Of a stretch of 64,000 nt of DNA, positions 11,761 to 23,327 are shown in pieces. The notes under the pieces are model-generated. The model did not search any database. It was not told the origin of the DNA and saw only the letters and a program-made list of their open reading frames with translations. The translations under genes were made by a program, and so were the position numbers. The stretch lies in the NCBI GenBank assembly GCA_963514095.1, contig OY741266.1:5168522-5232521 (forward strand), read 5' to 3'. Within the stretch, counting starts at the first letter, position 1; each line of letters starts with the position of its first letter. The stretch is from Eutrigla gurnardus. Lineage: Eukaryota; Chordata; Actinopteri; Perciformes; Triglidae.

Positions 11761-13212
11761 ATTACGTCTGCAGTGTTTTCCTTTGTCCTAGGCCGCAGTC
11801 TTTCCCCCAAACTCGCTAGACGATCAACAGACTGTTTTACCCCTCTTTTTCTCTACTCGTTTTATTTTTCTTTTGTTTATCATTTTGGATCCTGAGGAGA
11901 TCGCCGCGACAGCGCGACTCTCCTGTTCACCCGCGGAAGGAAGAAAACACTTTCTTCGTCCCAGCTGCCAGCAGAACGGATAACTCCGATTTTGTCTGAA
12001 ATCAGCTGACTAAATCGCCGAGCCCCGCGATTGTTATTGTTCCTGCAGAAGGAAGAAATATTAATGGTTTTCTTCAACTAATTGGATCTGGCGCTGAATG
12101 AGCGCTCGCGAACTACCGTCCGTTGCCGGCGTCAAGAAACGGCATCACCGCACGGGACGGAAACCTCACATCGACGCATCTCACATCGACAAAAGTAAGA
12201 GGCTATTTGTCTGGGCAGAAGCAGCGATTCAACAGTGTAGGACATGCTTGTAATTCTTGTTAATGTGTTTTAAGTTTTGACCACGGACCGCCGAGTCCGT
12301 TGCTTTCCGTGTTGTATTTGAATGCTGATTGTGTACCCACGCCGCTGGGTTGATTTCTGTAACAGTGTTTTTGACTAACCCCAGCCATATTCGCGTGCTC
12401 AGTAAGCGTCTACTATCAGTTAAAAGACCGGTCTCGCGGAATAAACACCAGTTCATTCACGAGCGCCCGTGTGATATTAACACGCCTCCTGAGCCTTAGA
12501 ATATTGCGCGCGCATTCTCCCCCTCTCTTTGTTTGTGTCCCGCTAATACACACACACACACATACTCTGCCCCGCACGTGTCCTACGCCAGCTGTTCCCG
12601 GCGGACGCTAAGGACTCTCTCTCTCGCGATCCTATCGGACGTCAGTGGCTCCGCCCCTGAACGCTGTGAGGAATAGCTCCATCTGGTGGCCGCCCCCGGC
12701 CATCTCTCCCTCTCTCTCTCGCTCTCTCTCTCTCTACACACACGCATACGCATACGCACACGCACACACACGCACACACACGCACACACACACTCCACGT
12801 GTGTCTCTCCTTCTGTTTAGCTTAGCTTTGTGTGTTAGGTAGTTAGGTAATAAGGCTTTGTTAATTGCAGTGTTATTGATTGTGATCATTATTACTGATT
12901 TTAATAAATCTTATTATATTATAACTAGCGGTCTCTTGTGCTTGTTGTGTATATGTCACTGGATAACAGCAGGTTGTGAAGGCTAGTGCTTGAATTTCAC
13001 GCGTAATTGTTAGATTGTTTTTATACTTCTATGCCAATGATCACGATGATTGGTATGTGAGTATAAAACCTTTATATTGAGACTGAATACAGTTTTCGGT
13101 TATCTTTTCCCTGATCCCAGGGTGGTGCCCCGTTTATTCATGATTATATCATGATAATATATTAAATATAATTATTAATACTGATAATCATATTGACATT
13201 AATAATTAACTG
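11761..13212. other. Non-coding stretch with simple repeats
   Basis: I see no gene. It includes CA runs at 12543-12560 and 12735-12791 and a CT run at 12711-12733. The context (LINE body to the left, LINE-like 3' tail to the right) would fit an insertion of a retroelement leader into a LINE, but I could not find the duplication that would prove it. Confidence 0.4.
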
Positions 13213-13373
13213 TTGATAACCAAATCTGCTCCTGCTACATCCCCAACGGTATCTATGTATGTTGTGTCTGTTGTTGTAACTGTAATGTCTTGTCTTGTAT
13301 TGTATGTTCTGTTGGACCCCCTTGAAAACGAGATGACCGCTCATCTCAAGGGGTTACCCATAAATAAACTTTT
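13213..13373 (+). repeat. L2-like LINE 3' tail
   Basis: The sequence GTTGGACCCCCTTGAAAACG, then GATGACCGCTCATCTCAAGG and CCCATAAATAAA, has the wording of L2-type LINE 3' ends in fish, from memory. It may be the detached tail of the LINE at 10739-11420. Confidence 0.4.
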
Positions 13374-13639
13374 CCAAGATCATCTGGTGTGGTACTCAGC
13401 AAGTAAATGGTGTAAGTCATATTTATCATATTGAGACTAAAATGGTTGAGTTGATTTGGTTGTAGTTGCTTCTAACATTAAGGATTTCAATTTTAAAATA
13501 TATTGAAAAATATTTCTCAAGTAAAATAAAAATAAATATAAAAACATAATAAAATAAATGAAAGACAATCACTTGGAGGTGTGGATACTGCTCTGTTGGT
13601 ATCAGGAAAACACAAAGTTGAAGGTTTTTTAAAGTTATT

Positions 13640-13940
13640 GTTAGAACTGTAATGGTATTATTAAGTATCGGTACTCGGTATCGGCAAGAACTGAAATTTG
13701 AGTAATTCTACTCAGTGTGAAACAAAGTGTCTCTGTGCATCCCTATTTGGAGAGGCTTCACATTCTGGTGCATATACACCTTCTGTCATGTATCTTTCTG
13801 TTCCCACAACAATTTTTGGGGTACATTATTACATTTGGAAATTAATCGTAATACATCATGTCAGTCGTTTCTGTCTTGTGTATTTGAGCACATGAGCATT
13901 GTTTTTGTGATATAATCCCATATTGTCTCATCCCGATGCG
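13640..13940. repeat. Decayed hAT-like repeat fragments
   Basis: Phrases such as AAGTATCGGTACTCGGTATC and TGCATCCCTATTTGG recall termini of dispersed hAT-type elements. No complete element or duplication is visible. Confidence 0.25.
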
Positions 13941-14139
13941 AAATAGTCTGATACTTGTGGCAACATATGATAGGAGAGGTGGAATCGCTGTCTCTGTGTG
14001 TCTCTCTCTACCTGTCTGGTGGACTGTTTCTCAACTTCATCTTCCGACTCAAAGTAAAGAAGCTTAAAAGTCAAACTTCCTTTCCAATCTATCTCAATAA
14101 AACTACACTATTTCCCTTCAGACCAAACACAAGAAGAAG

Positions 14140-14260
14140 AAGAAGAAGCGGATGTAGTCATGGTGACGTCGCCCGTTGGTTTGTGGACTAGTTTTGAAGC
14201 CCTAGTTCGATATTGTCCTTCACCATCTTGGATTTCTTGCAACCGGTAGAGGAAGTGACG
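14140..14260 (+). repeat. Dispersed repeat family A, fragment
   Basis: GTTTGTGGACTAGTTTTGAAG and the following CCATCTTGGATTTC parallel the copies at 1.7 kb and 20.95 kb. Only this part is present. Confidence 0.5.
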
Positions 14261-14735
14261 ATATTTTACTATGTTTTACCCTTTTCTGCTTTACGTAGCC
14301 TACAAAATAATGGTGAAGTTTCCACGCATTTTTTTTCTGACAAACGTGGTCCACAGAGCTGTCGTGTCCACACACAGCGTTGCTGCTGCAGGGTGAGCGT
14401 CCACATGTGCCCATATGCACAGTATATCTACATATATACAGTCCTTTATATTAAATATATTTAAAAATGTCTGTCTTCTGTATGGTGATGTATTTCCCAG
14501 TGAAACAGGAGGCGGGACATAACATTGGGAGGAATTTGATTTGATCATTGAAAAGATTATCTCATGACCATGTCATTGGTTAGTTAAGGGTTGGTTGGAT
14601 ATCATTATTTGATTTGTTGGTATCTGATATAAGTAAATAAAAATAAAAAGCTTATCTTTAACTAATAGCCAGAACCAGCTGTGCATTGAGAAAGTAGTCA
14701 AGGAGGGAAAGTTGGCGTTGCTTTACAGCCACGAG

Positions 14736-14754
14736 CCAATCAAAGCAAGGGGCG
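14736..14754 (+). promoter_or_regulatory. vegfc: Candidate vegfc proximal promoter: CCAAT box and GC box
   Basis: A CCAAT motif (14736-14740, AGCCAATCAAAG) is followed within ten bases by GGGGCG (14749-14754). They lie about 400 bases before the vegfc start codon, in the only non-repetitive stretch near exon 1. No TATA box is obvious at a matching distance, which fits a GC-box-driven promoter. The transcription start is not determined by the sequence. Confidence 0.35.
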
Positions 14755-14955
14755 TTCCTGTCCCTGGCCTACAGGACCTGTGTCATGGAAGTGGTCAGTT
14801 GCAGGCTTTTACTTTGAAGGCAATCGTCCGTCTTCCTGTAATCTTGCGCCCTAACGGTCCTCCGTGACGCGACAGGCTCGGACTGATCCGGGCTTTCATT
14901 AACACATGCTGCAGGCTCTCCTTGGGACAAGTCCTGGACCTTGACAGAGAGACAA

Positions 14956-14962
14956 AGACAAG

Positions 14963-15046
<84 letters not shown>
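14956..15046 (+). repeat. (GA)n tract just before vegfc exon 1
   Basis: A GA-rich run with minor interruptions ends about 110 bases before the vegfc ATG, so it is probably in the promoter or 5' untranslated region. Confidence 0.9.
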
Positions 15047-15049
<3 letters not shown>

Positions 15050-15154
15050 GGGCCAAATGAAAGAGAGTTATCAGCAGCAGAAGGAGAGGAGCGCGCACAC
15101 AGGGGAGGGCTTTTTAAATTTCCCTTTTTATGGTTCTCGAATGACTTTCTAAAC

Positions 15155-15265
15155 ATGCACCTCCTGGGAATATCTCTGTTACTGGCTTATCTGCTCTACA
15201 CCAACCTGGCCAGCGACTTCAGCCGCAGCGACTCCGAGGACGACTACGAGCAGATGGACGAGCCG
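15155..15265 (+). CDS. vegfc: vegfc exon 1: signal peptide and start of propeptide
   Basis: VEGF-C is a secreted, disulfide-linked growth factor that activates VEGFR-3 on lymphatic endothelium. This coding part is 37 codons, beginning MHLLGISLLLAYLLYTNLAS, and ends at a perfect donor (CCG|GTAAGT) in phase 0. Residues 1 to about 19 form a hydrophobic signal peptide; the acidic DSEDDYEQMDEP follows. The opening MHLLG matches the start I recall for mammalian VEGF-C, which supports this ATG, as does an A at position -3. The preceding bases are a GA tract and a plausible 5' untranslated region. The other VEGF subfamily member it could be, vegfd, is less likely because exon 3 carries VEGF-C-type residues. 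Confidence 0.9.
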
Positions 15266-15789
15266 GTAAGTAGAACCAAAGTGAAGTGAAGCGTCTATAT
15301 TTCACCTGATCCCGTCTCCAAAGGGGGTCCCAGGGACCACCAGGGTCCATCATGTGACCACATAGTAATGGTAGTAATACTAGACGAGTCCCACCAGTAT
15401 TATGTTAATATTTCTGATAGGTTTTTGGCTTTGTGTTCTACTATTCGGCTAGTGGAGGGTGTGCTGTTTTATAGTTAAAAATGTAATAGTTAAATATGTA
15501 ATAGATAAGTATTTAATAGTTAAATATGTAATAGTTAAATATTTAATAGTTCAACATTAAACAGTTAAATAGCATGCCTTTATTAAAAACCAACACAGGA
15601 GGAGAATCAGAGATGGAAAGGAAAACCACTTGAACTCCCACCTGCAGAGGTTGGCATGAATCCTAATGATGTCATTCATCTTGGGTCAGGGCACATATAA
15701 TATTGGATAAAGTCTATGAACTATTTAAAAACGATTTTTAAAAAATCTTGACATAACACACTCCACTCCAACTCATACAGTTCAGTTCA

Positions 15790-16085
15790 CTGGTCATGGG
15801 TAAAGATTGTAAACATGAGTTTATGGTCTCAATCTCTAGTTTAAAGTCTTCTTCAATCCAGCATGATGCTCATTTAGTACATTATGGTGCATTTAGAGTC
15901 CACCAGACCAGAAAGCAGGGGATGCTTTAGTGGAGGGGCTACCTGCTGATTGACAGGTTGCTACCACGCTACCAATGCAGTTAGCCATTAAGATGACTTC
16001 AACATTTAGTTGTAAAGTTGACCTTGAATTATGAAGCAAACTTCACAAAACTAACAGCTTCACACCAGAATCCAGAGATAGAGTC
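15790..16085 (-). repeat. Dispersed repeat family A, reverse copy
   Basis: Reverse-complement match to the copy at 22.1-22.4 kb, including the block about a 'tcaatcagcaggtag'-like stretch and the run around CATCATGCTGGATTGAAG. No target duplication was found. Confidence 0.6.
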
Positions 16086-16877
16086 TGTTAGAATTGTGTG
16101 CACTATATAAATCAAATTGAATTGTCGCCCTGCAATGATCCCTCTGTGGCTGTGAAAGTAAACCAATGTGACCACAAAAATGTATAGCTGATGCTTTATT
16201 TATAGCTGACCTACAAAAATTTGCGTGTACACCCAGTTAATGCAGACCAATTTGGCTGGAAAAGGGAAATTCACAGGAACCAAATGGTGCTTCGCTGTTC
16301 AGACAGAAAACACTTGGTCCAATTTGATCTCAGCTGCACTTTCCAACTTTTATTCCCCTGGTGTGGCTCTGGATGAACGGAAACAAAAGGCGCGTTAGTA
16401 ACGGTCAGTGCTCAGAACGAGGAGCCAGATCTCTTTCAGTGTGTTTTCCTAACCGATTGTAATCATGTGTTCTGGTGTGCTGGATATCAAAGGTTTACCC
16501 TGAGCTGTTTCTGCTGAGCCTCTGGATCCGAGAGGTCAAGGACAGGCAGATACACATGCAAACACTGATTTTGTTATAAACTAGCCGTTTAAAGTTTGGC
16601 AACGCTTATGTTTTCTGACTTTTACAAAATGCTCATTATCCATCTGTCAACGTTCATAATACGAGGTAGTACGCCATTGAAATGTACTTTTCTTTAATGC
16701 CGTGCCAGCAAAGTGGATTTGAATTGAACTGGATCGCTATAGAAAGAGTGGATGAGAGAGGAAAGCAAACAGTGAGGAGGGCGGTCAACATTTTTTACCA
16801 GGGGGGAGGATTAGGAAGGAGTGTTTTCAAATTAGCCAGAGAAAAGAGCCAATGAATGCAGGTGGCAGAGGTCAAGT

Positions 16878-16932
16878 GTGTGTGTGCGTGTGTTTGCGTG
16901 TGTGTGTGTGTGTGTGTGCATGTGTGTGTGTG
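16878..16932. repeat. Imperfect (TG)n
   Basis: TG-rich run with C interruptions. Confidence 0.85.
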
Positions 16933-17489
16933 AGGGGGGATAAGTGCTAAGCAGTAACATTCAGCCATTTGATCACAGTAGACTTTAATTGGGATGATGA
17001 GCCTTTTCCCCTCAGCTCCTGTCTTCCACCTTTAAAGTTCTCACAGTGAAGAATTCAAGTAACAACCAAGACCAACTTTGGAGATAACGCAGTTGTAGGA
17101 ACGAGGCCTCCAAGCAACCATTTAATCGGCTTACCACACTTGAGTTCAGTTTTATTCAGTTAAATGCGGAAAATCTCTGTTTCAAGACAACACCACCTCT
17201 ACATTTTCTTCCTTTTGTGATTAATATTGCAACTAAACACAGAAATTAACAAGTGATGTGAGCCAGTATATGATGCTTGTAGGTATGCATGCCATTATAT
17301 CTTCACGCCGTCGCTGTCGTTGCATTGTGGTGGCAGAAAACCGTGGAAGCAGACGACATGTTCCTCAATCAAAATGTCTTGTTGTCAAAATAGGAATGCA
17401 AAGAAGATAATCTTCATTTTTTATAGAATATATTTTATAGAGTCCTCAAAGATGCTCCGAAGAAAAATGCAGCCATTAAACAGATTATC

Positions 17490-17795
17490 GTCATCCATCC
17501 ATCGTCTACCGCTTATCTGTATTCAGGGTCGTGGGGGGCTGGAGCCGATCCCAGCTGATATTGGGCGAAGGCAGGGTTCACCTGGACAGGTAACCAGTCT
17601 ATCAGAGGGCTGACATGTAGAGACAGACAGGTAACCAGTCTATCACAGGGCTGACATGTAGAGACAGACAGGTAACCAGTCTATCACAGGGCTGCCATGT
17701 AGAGACAGACAGGTAACCAGTCTATCACAGGGCTGACATGTAGAGACAGACAGGTAACCAGTCTATCACAGGGCTGCCATGTAGAGACAGACAGG
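17490..17795 (+). repeat. Dispersed repeat family B with short minisatellite
   Basis: CATCCATCCATCGTC head, then GGAGCCGATCCCAGCTG and GGGCGAAGGCAGGGTTC, followed by about five copies of the 41-bp unit GACATGTAGAGACAGACAGG...ATCACAGGGCT. The same unit is expanded about seven-fold more at 3877-5325. Confidence 0.85.
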
Positions 17796-18025
17796 TCTCA
17801 TTTACATTTAGGTCATTTAGCAGACGCTTTTGTCCAAAGCAACTTACAATAAGTACATTTGTCAAAAGAAAGAAACCACAACATATCATTGCCAATAAAG
17901 TAAGAGCGAAAAAATAGAAACAAGTGTTAGGTCCTTGTCTGAGTAAAGTAGTAGCTGTTCAGCAAACATACCTTAAGAACAACAGTGCTATGATCAAAGT
18001 GCTATAGGTAAGAACATGGAAGGGC

Positions 18026-18052
<27 letters not shown>

Positions 18053-18057
<5 letters not shown>

Positions 18058-18360
18058 CTGTCTGAACAGGTGAGTCTTGAGCCTTTTTCGGAAGATGGCG
18101 AGTGACTGCTGTCCTGACATTGGTCGGGAGTTCGTTCCACCACTGAGGCGCCAGAACAGAGAAGAGTCTGGACTTTGCTGAGCGACATTTGTTTGATTTC
18201 AGCGATGGTGGTACCAGCCGGCCAGCTGAAGTTGAGGAGCGAAGTGCTCGCTTCGGGGCATGAGGTTTGACCAGTGTTTGAAGGTAGATGGGTGCCGTTC
18301 CATTGATGGCCCTGAAGGCCAGTGTCATCGTCTTGAATTGGATGCGTGCTGCAACAGGTC
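18053..18360 (-). pseudogene. LINE ORF2 C-terminal coding piece
   Basis: Frame with RIQFKTMTLAFRAINGTAP, the KRALRSSTSAGRLVPPS stretch and ALAPQWWNELPTNVRTA-like wording, which is the region after the RT domain in L2-type LINEs. It ends soon after, near a poly-G tract. It is the downstream partner of the piece at 19725-19870. Confidence 0.7.
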
Positions 18361-18533
18361 CGGGGGGCATGCCCCCCCGGGAGAAACATTTTAATAGATT
18401 TCATTTTAATGCATCAATTTGGTGAATTTTGAGAACCAAAATATGACATCAATTACTGACCAATTTCTTACAAACTGCTGGTACTAATACGAAATGTTGA
18501 CATACTAAATGGGGTAAGAAAAAATGAAAACAA

Positions 18534-19265
18534 AAATTCCAGGGTTCCCCAGGTTGCCAAGTCGAGGGCCAAATTGTCGTTTTTTTTTTCATTGGATCAC
18601 TAAACATTATTTTATGTGCAAATGTTATTATTGTTGCTGCTATTATTTGAAGTATTATTATTGTAATGATTAGTACTACCAGTGGTAGTTGGTTGTAGTA
18701 GCAGATAGTAGTAGTAGTCTTAGCCTGTGTTGAGGGACAGATAAAAATGTATGCTTGAATGAAAATAAGTCCAATATCAACGATTTATTTATTTAAATGC
18801 CCCTGGAGAATATTTTGATCAACAACAAAAAACAGCACTACAGCAAGTGGTGCACAGGAGGAAAAAAATATTGTATAACAGTGGAGTTAATGTTTTTTGT
18901 TTGCAGCGTCTTGCTTTTGTCTTGTAATTTGCAGACGGTCCCTGCGCACTCGCCCGGCTGCCGGCTGCGCATATAGATCAATGTTCTCCGTCCAGACCGG
19001 ACGGCTTATTTATGTAAAAAATCTGGGTTTGGTCCTTGTAGCTCGTAGTCTATGATATTACGGTGGGAAAGAGGCATCATTTGTGTTTGAAAACGTTTCT
19101 CTTTAGATTTATTGATCCCGAATCTGTGAATATATTTCCAACTTTACAGAACTCTTTATTTCACCTTATGGCAGGTTATTGCATAGTGTCACTGGGTCCG
19201 CACGGTCCAGACACTTTGCTCTTGCGGGCCGGATTTGGCCCGCGGGCCGCTAATTGGGGATGGCT
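18534..19265. mobile_element. Second hAT-like element nested in the first
   Basis: Compared with 51040-51090, where GAAAACAAAAAT runs on to CTTTATACTATTAG after about 20 bases, this copy has some 730 extra bases between the same anchors. The insert starts CCAGGGTTCCCCAGG and ends AATTGGGGATGGCTG, imperfect inverted ends of hAT type. GGCCCGCGGGCCGC near the right end is typical of such elements. I did not find an 8-bp duplication. Confidence 0.5.
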
Positions 19266-19289
19266 GCTTTATACTATTAGTATTATGAC

Positions 19290-19290
<1 letters not shown>

Positions 19291-19352
<62 letters not shown>
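19291..19352. repeat. (ATT)n microsatellite
   Basis: About 20 ATT units. The equivalent site at 51100-51120 has only a few, so it expanded in this copy. Confidence 0.95.
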
Positions 19353-19353
<1 letters not shown>

Positions 19354-20072
19354 ATAAGTGGGAGACTATTCCTCAGCCTTCCTTGGTGTTTTGGTTTTGA
19401 CATACGCGCACGCACTGTCAAACTCGCGCAGCTAAGGGGGGTCGGCGCAGGGGACGCCTTGCCATGGCGACGGGGGAAAACAGAACGTTGATGAACCAAA
19501 CCAGCCGCGAGGATTTCCCCTTATAATAAGCGCTGCTCCCCTCCTGTTTAGGCCTATCATTAGAGCCGCTAGTTAAGTCCATTCAATGTGTGGGAAACAC
19601 TGAATAGGTATCACGACTAATACCATTAATAACACTAATACCATTAGTAAAAAAAAAAAAAAAAGGCTCGGCCCAAAATCGCCATCGGCCCTTCGGGCAA
19701 ATGCCCGATGGCCAGTACAGCCTTGGTCATGGAGGAGGGGGGTCACATGGGAGAATTTGGGTAGATTGAAGATAAGGCGTGCTGCAGCGTTCTGGATACG
19801 CTGCAATGGTTTAATCGCAGAGGCCGGGAGTCCGGCCAGGAGAGAGTTGCAGTAGTAGTAGCAGGAGTTGCGTTGCATCCTTTATGAGGAAGGTCCGAAT
19901 CCTGTGGATATTGTAGAGGGCAAATCTGCAGAATCGGGCCACAGCAGTGATGTTGGGGGTGCAGGATAGTTAGTCATCGAGGATTACACCCAGGTTCCTC
20001 ACAGTTGTCAAAGGCAATGCTGTGATGCCCTCGACAGTGACCGACAGGTGGTGGAGATACTGGGTTGTTCGA

Positions 20073-20395
20073 GGATAATAATTTAATGGTATTTTTTATT
20101 TATTTAAATCATGTTACAAATGTTTGACAGAAATTAAACTAAACGGTCAAACAGGAAGGAGGCGCTGAAGCTGGTCAGTGAACGAGCTGTTTATAAAACC
20201 ACAACATGGGGAGAAGTGGACGATGCGCTTTTTGTCGTCCATTATTGTAGTTTCTCCACCGCACACCCACGTCATTCGCCAGTGCCGATCATCAGCTGTC
20301 ACTCATCAGCAGCGTTATAATGACGTAGCTTAGTGAAAGTCTGGTCAGATTCTTTGAGCAAATCCTTTTGATTTCTCCTATCGCCTTTCCTTCTT
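20073..20395 (+). repeat. Dispersed repeat family C, copy 1
   Basis: Close match to 43549-43912. Shared anchors are AACGGTCAAACAGGAAGGAG, GTTTATAAAACCA, GGGGAGAAGTGGAC, ATAATGACGTAGCTTAGTG and CTCCTATCGCCTTTCC. No coding capacity. It interrupts a short tandem repeat, GGAGATACTGGGTTGTTC, that is present on both sides. Confidence 0.7.
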
Positions 20396-20397
20396 TA

Positions 20398-20490
20398 GTG
20401 GAGAAACTGGGTTGTTCTTAGTGGAGATACTGGGTTGTTCTTTCATGGAGATACTGGGTTGTTCTTTCATCTAAACTGGGTTGTTCTTTT
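20398..20490. repeat. Short tandem repeat, about 4 units
   Basis: Units of 20-27 bases around ACTGGGTTGTTCTTTC. One further unit lies at 20046-20070, left of the family C insertion. Confidence 0.75.
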
Positions 20491-20989
20491 GTGGAGACAC
20501 ACAAATGAAAAAAAAAACATGTTAATGCCCAGGTCTCTGCATGCACAGCATACACGTAACATCTAGGAAGTCCATCACGTAATAGTAACCTTGTTTTGAC
20601 CAATCATATCAATTCAGAACACTGACACTGAGTAGAAGCAGTTAACTAGTCAAACCATAGAGTTCTCCTCGGAAAAGGTAGAAAGAGACATGATACTCCC
20701 ATACCCATACGACTGTGCAGTGCAGTGAAATCACAAGGTATTTCCAGGAGGAAGCTATCGATGCCATTGGCTGATAACGAAGCATCATTTATACTTCTAT
20801 CTAAATTAGCCAGAAAGTAAATTAATAAATAGTGATATATATATTACACGTCATGACCATGTTGCGTACCCGTGCTTGTGCTGTACTGTGCTGAAGCTCA
20901 CCTCTTCCTACCGTGCCAGGGCCGAGGAAGTGGAGCACTCACAGTTGGACTTTTGGTCCATCATTGGTTTGTGGACTATGGTTTTGAAG

Positions 20990-21986
20990 TAGGGTTGCAA
21001 CGGTATGAGATGTTTGCAGTATGATAACCATCTCAGTAATTTCACAATATACGGTATTTCAACATTGTTATTATTATCGTTATTATTATTACTTTTATAA
21101 TTTAGTCACAATGACCCTTGGATAAATGAAAGAGGGGCTTTTTGGGTCAAACAAATGATTTATTTTTCAGAAGAATGTGTACAAAGTCTCCCTTTTGAAA
21201 ATACATAAATCAGAAAGCTGTTCAGTGCAGGAACTGGTGTCTTTGCAGAGCTTGCTTGAATCTAATGAATTAACAGAATTATAATATGATGAAAATGATA
21301 GAAAAATAGTATATAAAACTATGTTATACAACTAAAGCACGTTAGATTACATGTTAGTGGTGGAGGAAGGCTTCACAAAGTTAACTTAAGTATGCAGTCA
21401 TGATTGCGATAAATAAATTATCAAACATATTTGCCAAATAACTGTAGATGCCAGACTGACCCTGTCAGCACCTTTATCTCACGCACATATTCACTTCCGT
21501 CAGCCCCGCGAGTGTGTGTGTGTGTGTTCATAGGGTCAGATCGGGGTGAGTGTGTGTCTTTAAGTCGGAGTTAACCAAGTGGACAGACAACACAGAGCTG
21601 GGATGTGGAAAGTTATTCTGCATTTTATGGTGGACGTTTAAATGTTTGTTCGTTAGCAATTAAAGTTGTAAGCGCAACACGTACAGTGTTTGCCATACAT
21701 AGATGTGTGGTGCAGCGCCACAGAATCAACACCGAGCGCCACAAATTGATTCTGTTTTTTTTTTTCAACGCGATTTTGAAATAAATATAAACATCGTTCC
21801 GTTCCCCCCGGGGAGGAGTCTGAGGAGTCTGACAAGGTAGTCCAGCAGGAAAACAGATGCGCATGCACTGTTTGTTATTATTTTTTTATATATATATATA
21901 TATATTAAAAAAAACGGTAAGTAGGAAATGCTTATGGAATTATAAATAAATGATAAATCATGAAAAGGGATATGGCTGCAACCCTA
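20990..21986. mobile_element. hAT-superfamily element with 8-bp target duplication
   Basis: Terminal inverted repeats are TAGGGTTGCA at the left and TGCAACCCTA at the right. The 8-bp target TTTTGAAG is present on both sides (20982-20989 and 21987-21994). The 8-bp duplication is the hAT hallmark. At 997 bp with no transposase frame the element is non-autonomous. A (TA)n run near 21885 is internal. Confidence 0.85.
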
Positions 21987-22386
21987 TTTTGAAGCCTCAA
22001 GTTCGTCAACATGTTTGTGCAACTTTTGCATCGAGTGAACGGTAGTGACCATATTTGGAGGAGCGACAGGTGGATCTGAGTAAGCAGCAGCACCACAAGC
22101 AGCAACCTTACTGGATCTGGATCCATCTGGATTCTTAACAAAGTTAGCTTCATAATTCAAGGTCAACTTTACAGCAAAGTGTTAAAGTCTTAGTAGATGC
22201 ATTGGTAGCATGGAAGGGACCTGTCAATCAGCAAGTAGTCCTGCCCCTAAAACATCCCCTGCTTTCTAGTCTGTTGGACCATAAATGGACCATAATGTAC
22301 TAAATGAACATCATGCTGGATTGAAGAAGACTTAAAACTAGAGATTGAGACCATAAACTCATGTTTACAATGTTTACTGAGATAAT

Positions 22387-23327
22387 GGGCCCTAGTTTTG
22401 TGGCGCAGCGCAGGGCGGCGCAGGGTGGCGGAGCCGGCGCAATGCAAGTTTCGACCCACGCAGCCTTGCGCACCGTCAGTTTGGCAGTTTGGTGGATCGC
22501 CTGCGCCAAGATGGGTGTGGCGGCGCAGCAGGGGGAGGCGTCACAGATTCAGCTTGGCGTAGCGGAAGTTTCGTGGCAAAAAGCCTCGCCGAGACTGCGC
22601 TGAAAGCTCGCCAGCTCCAACCTGGTCTACTTTCGGCGCAAGGCGTAAATAAAGTCCATTCATTCAATGCGAATCACAGCTGGCGGAGTGGAAGTTTGGC
22701 TTACTGCGCGCAGTGCACACGTCACCGAGACCTCACAGGCAGGTTTCCACAGTTCCAGGCACATTTAAATGCAATAAATAATCACAACAAACACTATTTA
22801 ACGCAACTCATTGAATCAACACGTGAATTTATATCTATATAGATTGTCCCGTCACATCTGACGTCAGATCAAAGGCGACTGGCACGCGTAACGGAAACTC
22901 AGCCTCTCGGACCAAAACATCTCCCTCTCTCTCTCCTGTTTTTTATAATATCTGCATTGTTATTATTATGATACGCACGCACAGCGCGTGATGCGCGTGG
23001 TGGGAGCGGCGGCGCTGCTTCTGTCATCGGGTTGTCAAATGACGGAACTTGCACTGAACCTCCCCTAACGCATTAAAGGAGAGGAGAGGAGCTCATTTGA
23101 TTGGTGAAGATCTGAATCGGCTGTATTAATCCCAGTCCACGCCTCGTCTCCCACTCACGCCTTCTTCTCCTCCCTCTTTCCCACTTGCGCGGGTGGGAGT
23201 GACGGGAGGTGTGCCTGCGCGAGCCTGCGCGGTGCACGAAACTTGCAAAGTCCAGGCGGACACACCCCGTCGGCGTGGCGCAGGTGCGCTGAAAGCTGAC
23301 TGCGCCTGGTCTACGAAACTAGGGCCC
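22387..23327 (+). mobile_element. GGGCCC-family element, copy A
   Basis: Begins GGGCCCTAGTTTTGTGG and ends ACGAAACTAGGGCCC, with AAT duplicated on both sides (22384-22386 and 23328-23330). Its subterminal DNA is crowded with GGCGCAG/TGCGCC words. The uninterrupted family A copy at about 2127 confirms the empty site. At 941 bp it has no recognised transposase. Other copies: 31936-37727, 38806-39908, 40862-42162, 59142-59829. Confidence 0.85.

Larger units (their letters stand above)
18358..19602. mobile_element. hAT-like element inserted in the LINE (5' end lost)
   Basis: The sequence from GGGGGGCATGCCCCCC onward matches 50860-51450, and both end with GTGGGAAACACTG. That is the inverse of CAGTGTTTCCCAC at 50794. 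The left terminus is missing here. This copy is longer because a second element sits inside it (about 18534-19265) and because an (ATT)n run has grown. Confidence 0.6.
17797..20060 (-). mobile_element. L2-like LINE 3' half, interrupted
   Basis: On the - strand the order is: coding piece at 19870-19725 (SLLAGLPASAIKPLQRIQNA, then AARLIFNLPKFSHVTPLL), a foreign insert, coding piece at 18360-18053 (VAARIQFKTMTLAFRAINGT, then APIYLQTLVKPHAPKR), and a 3' tail near 17800-17850 with the fish LINE wording TTTGGACAAAAGCGTCTGC. The two coding pieces are adjacent in intact LINEs, which places the insertion at about 18358-19715. Frameshifts and a poly-G run show it is dead. Confidence 0.75.
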
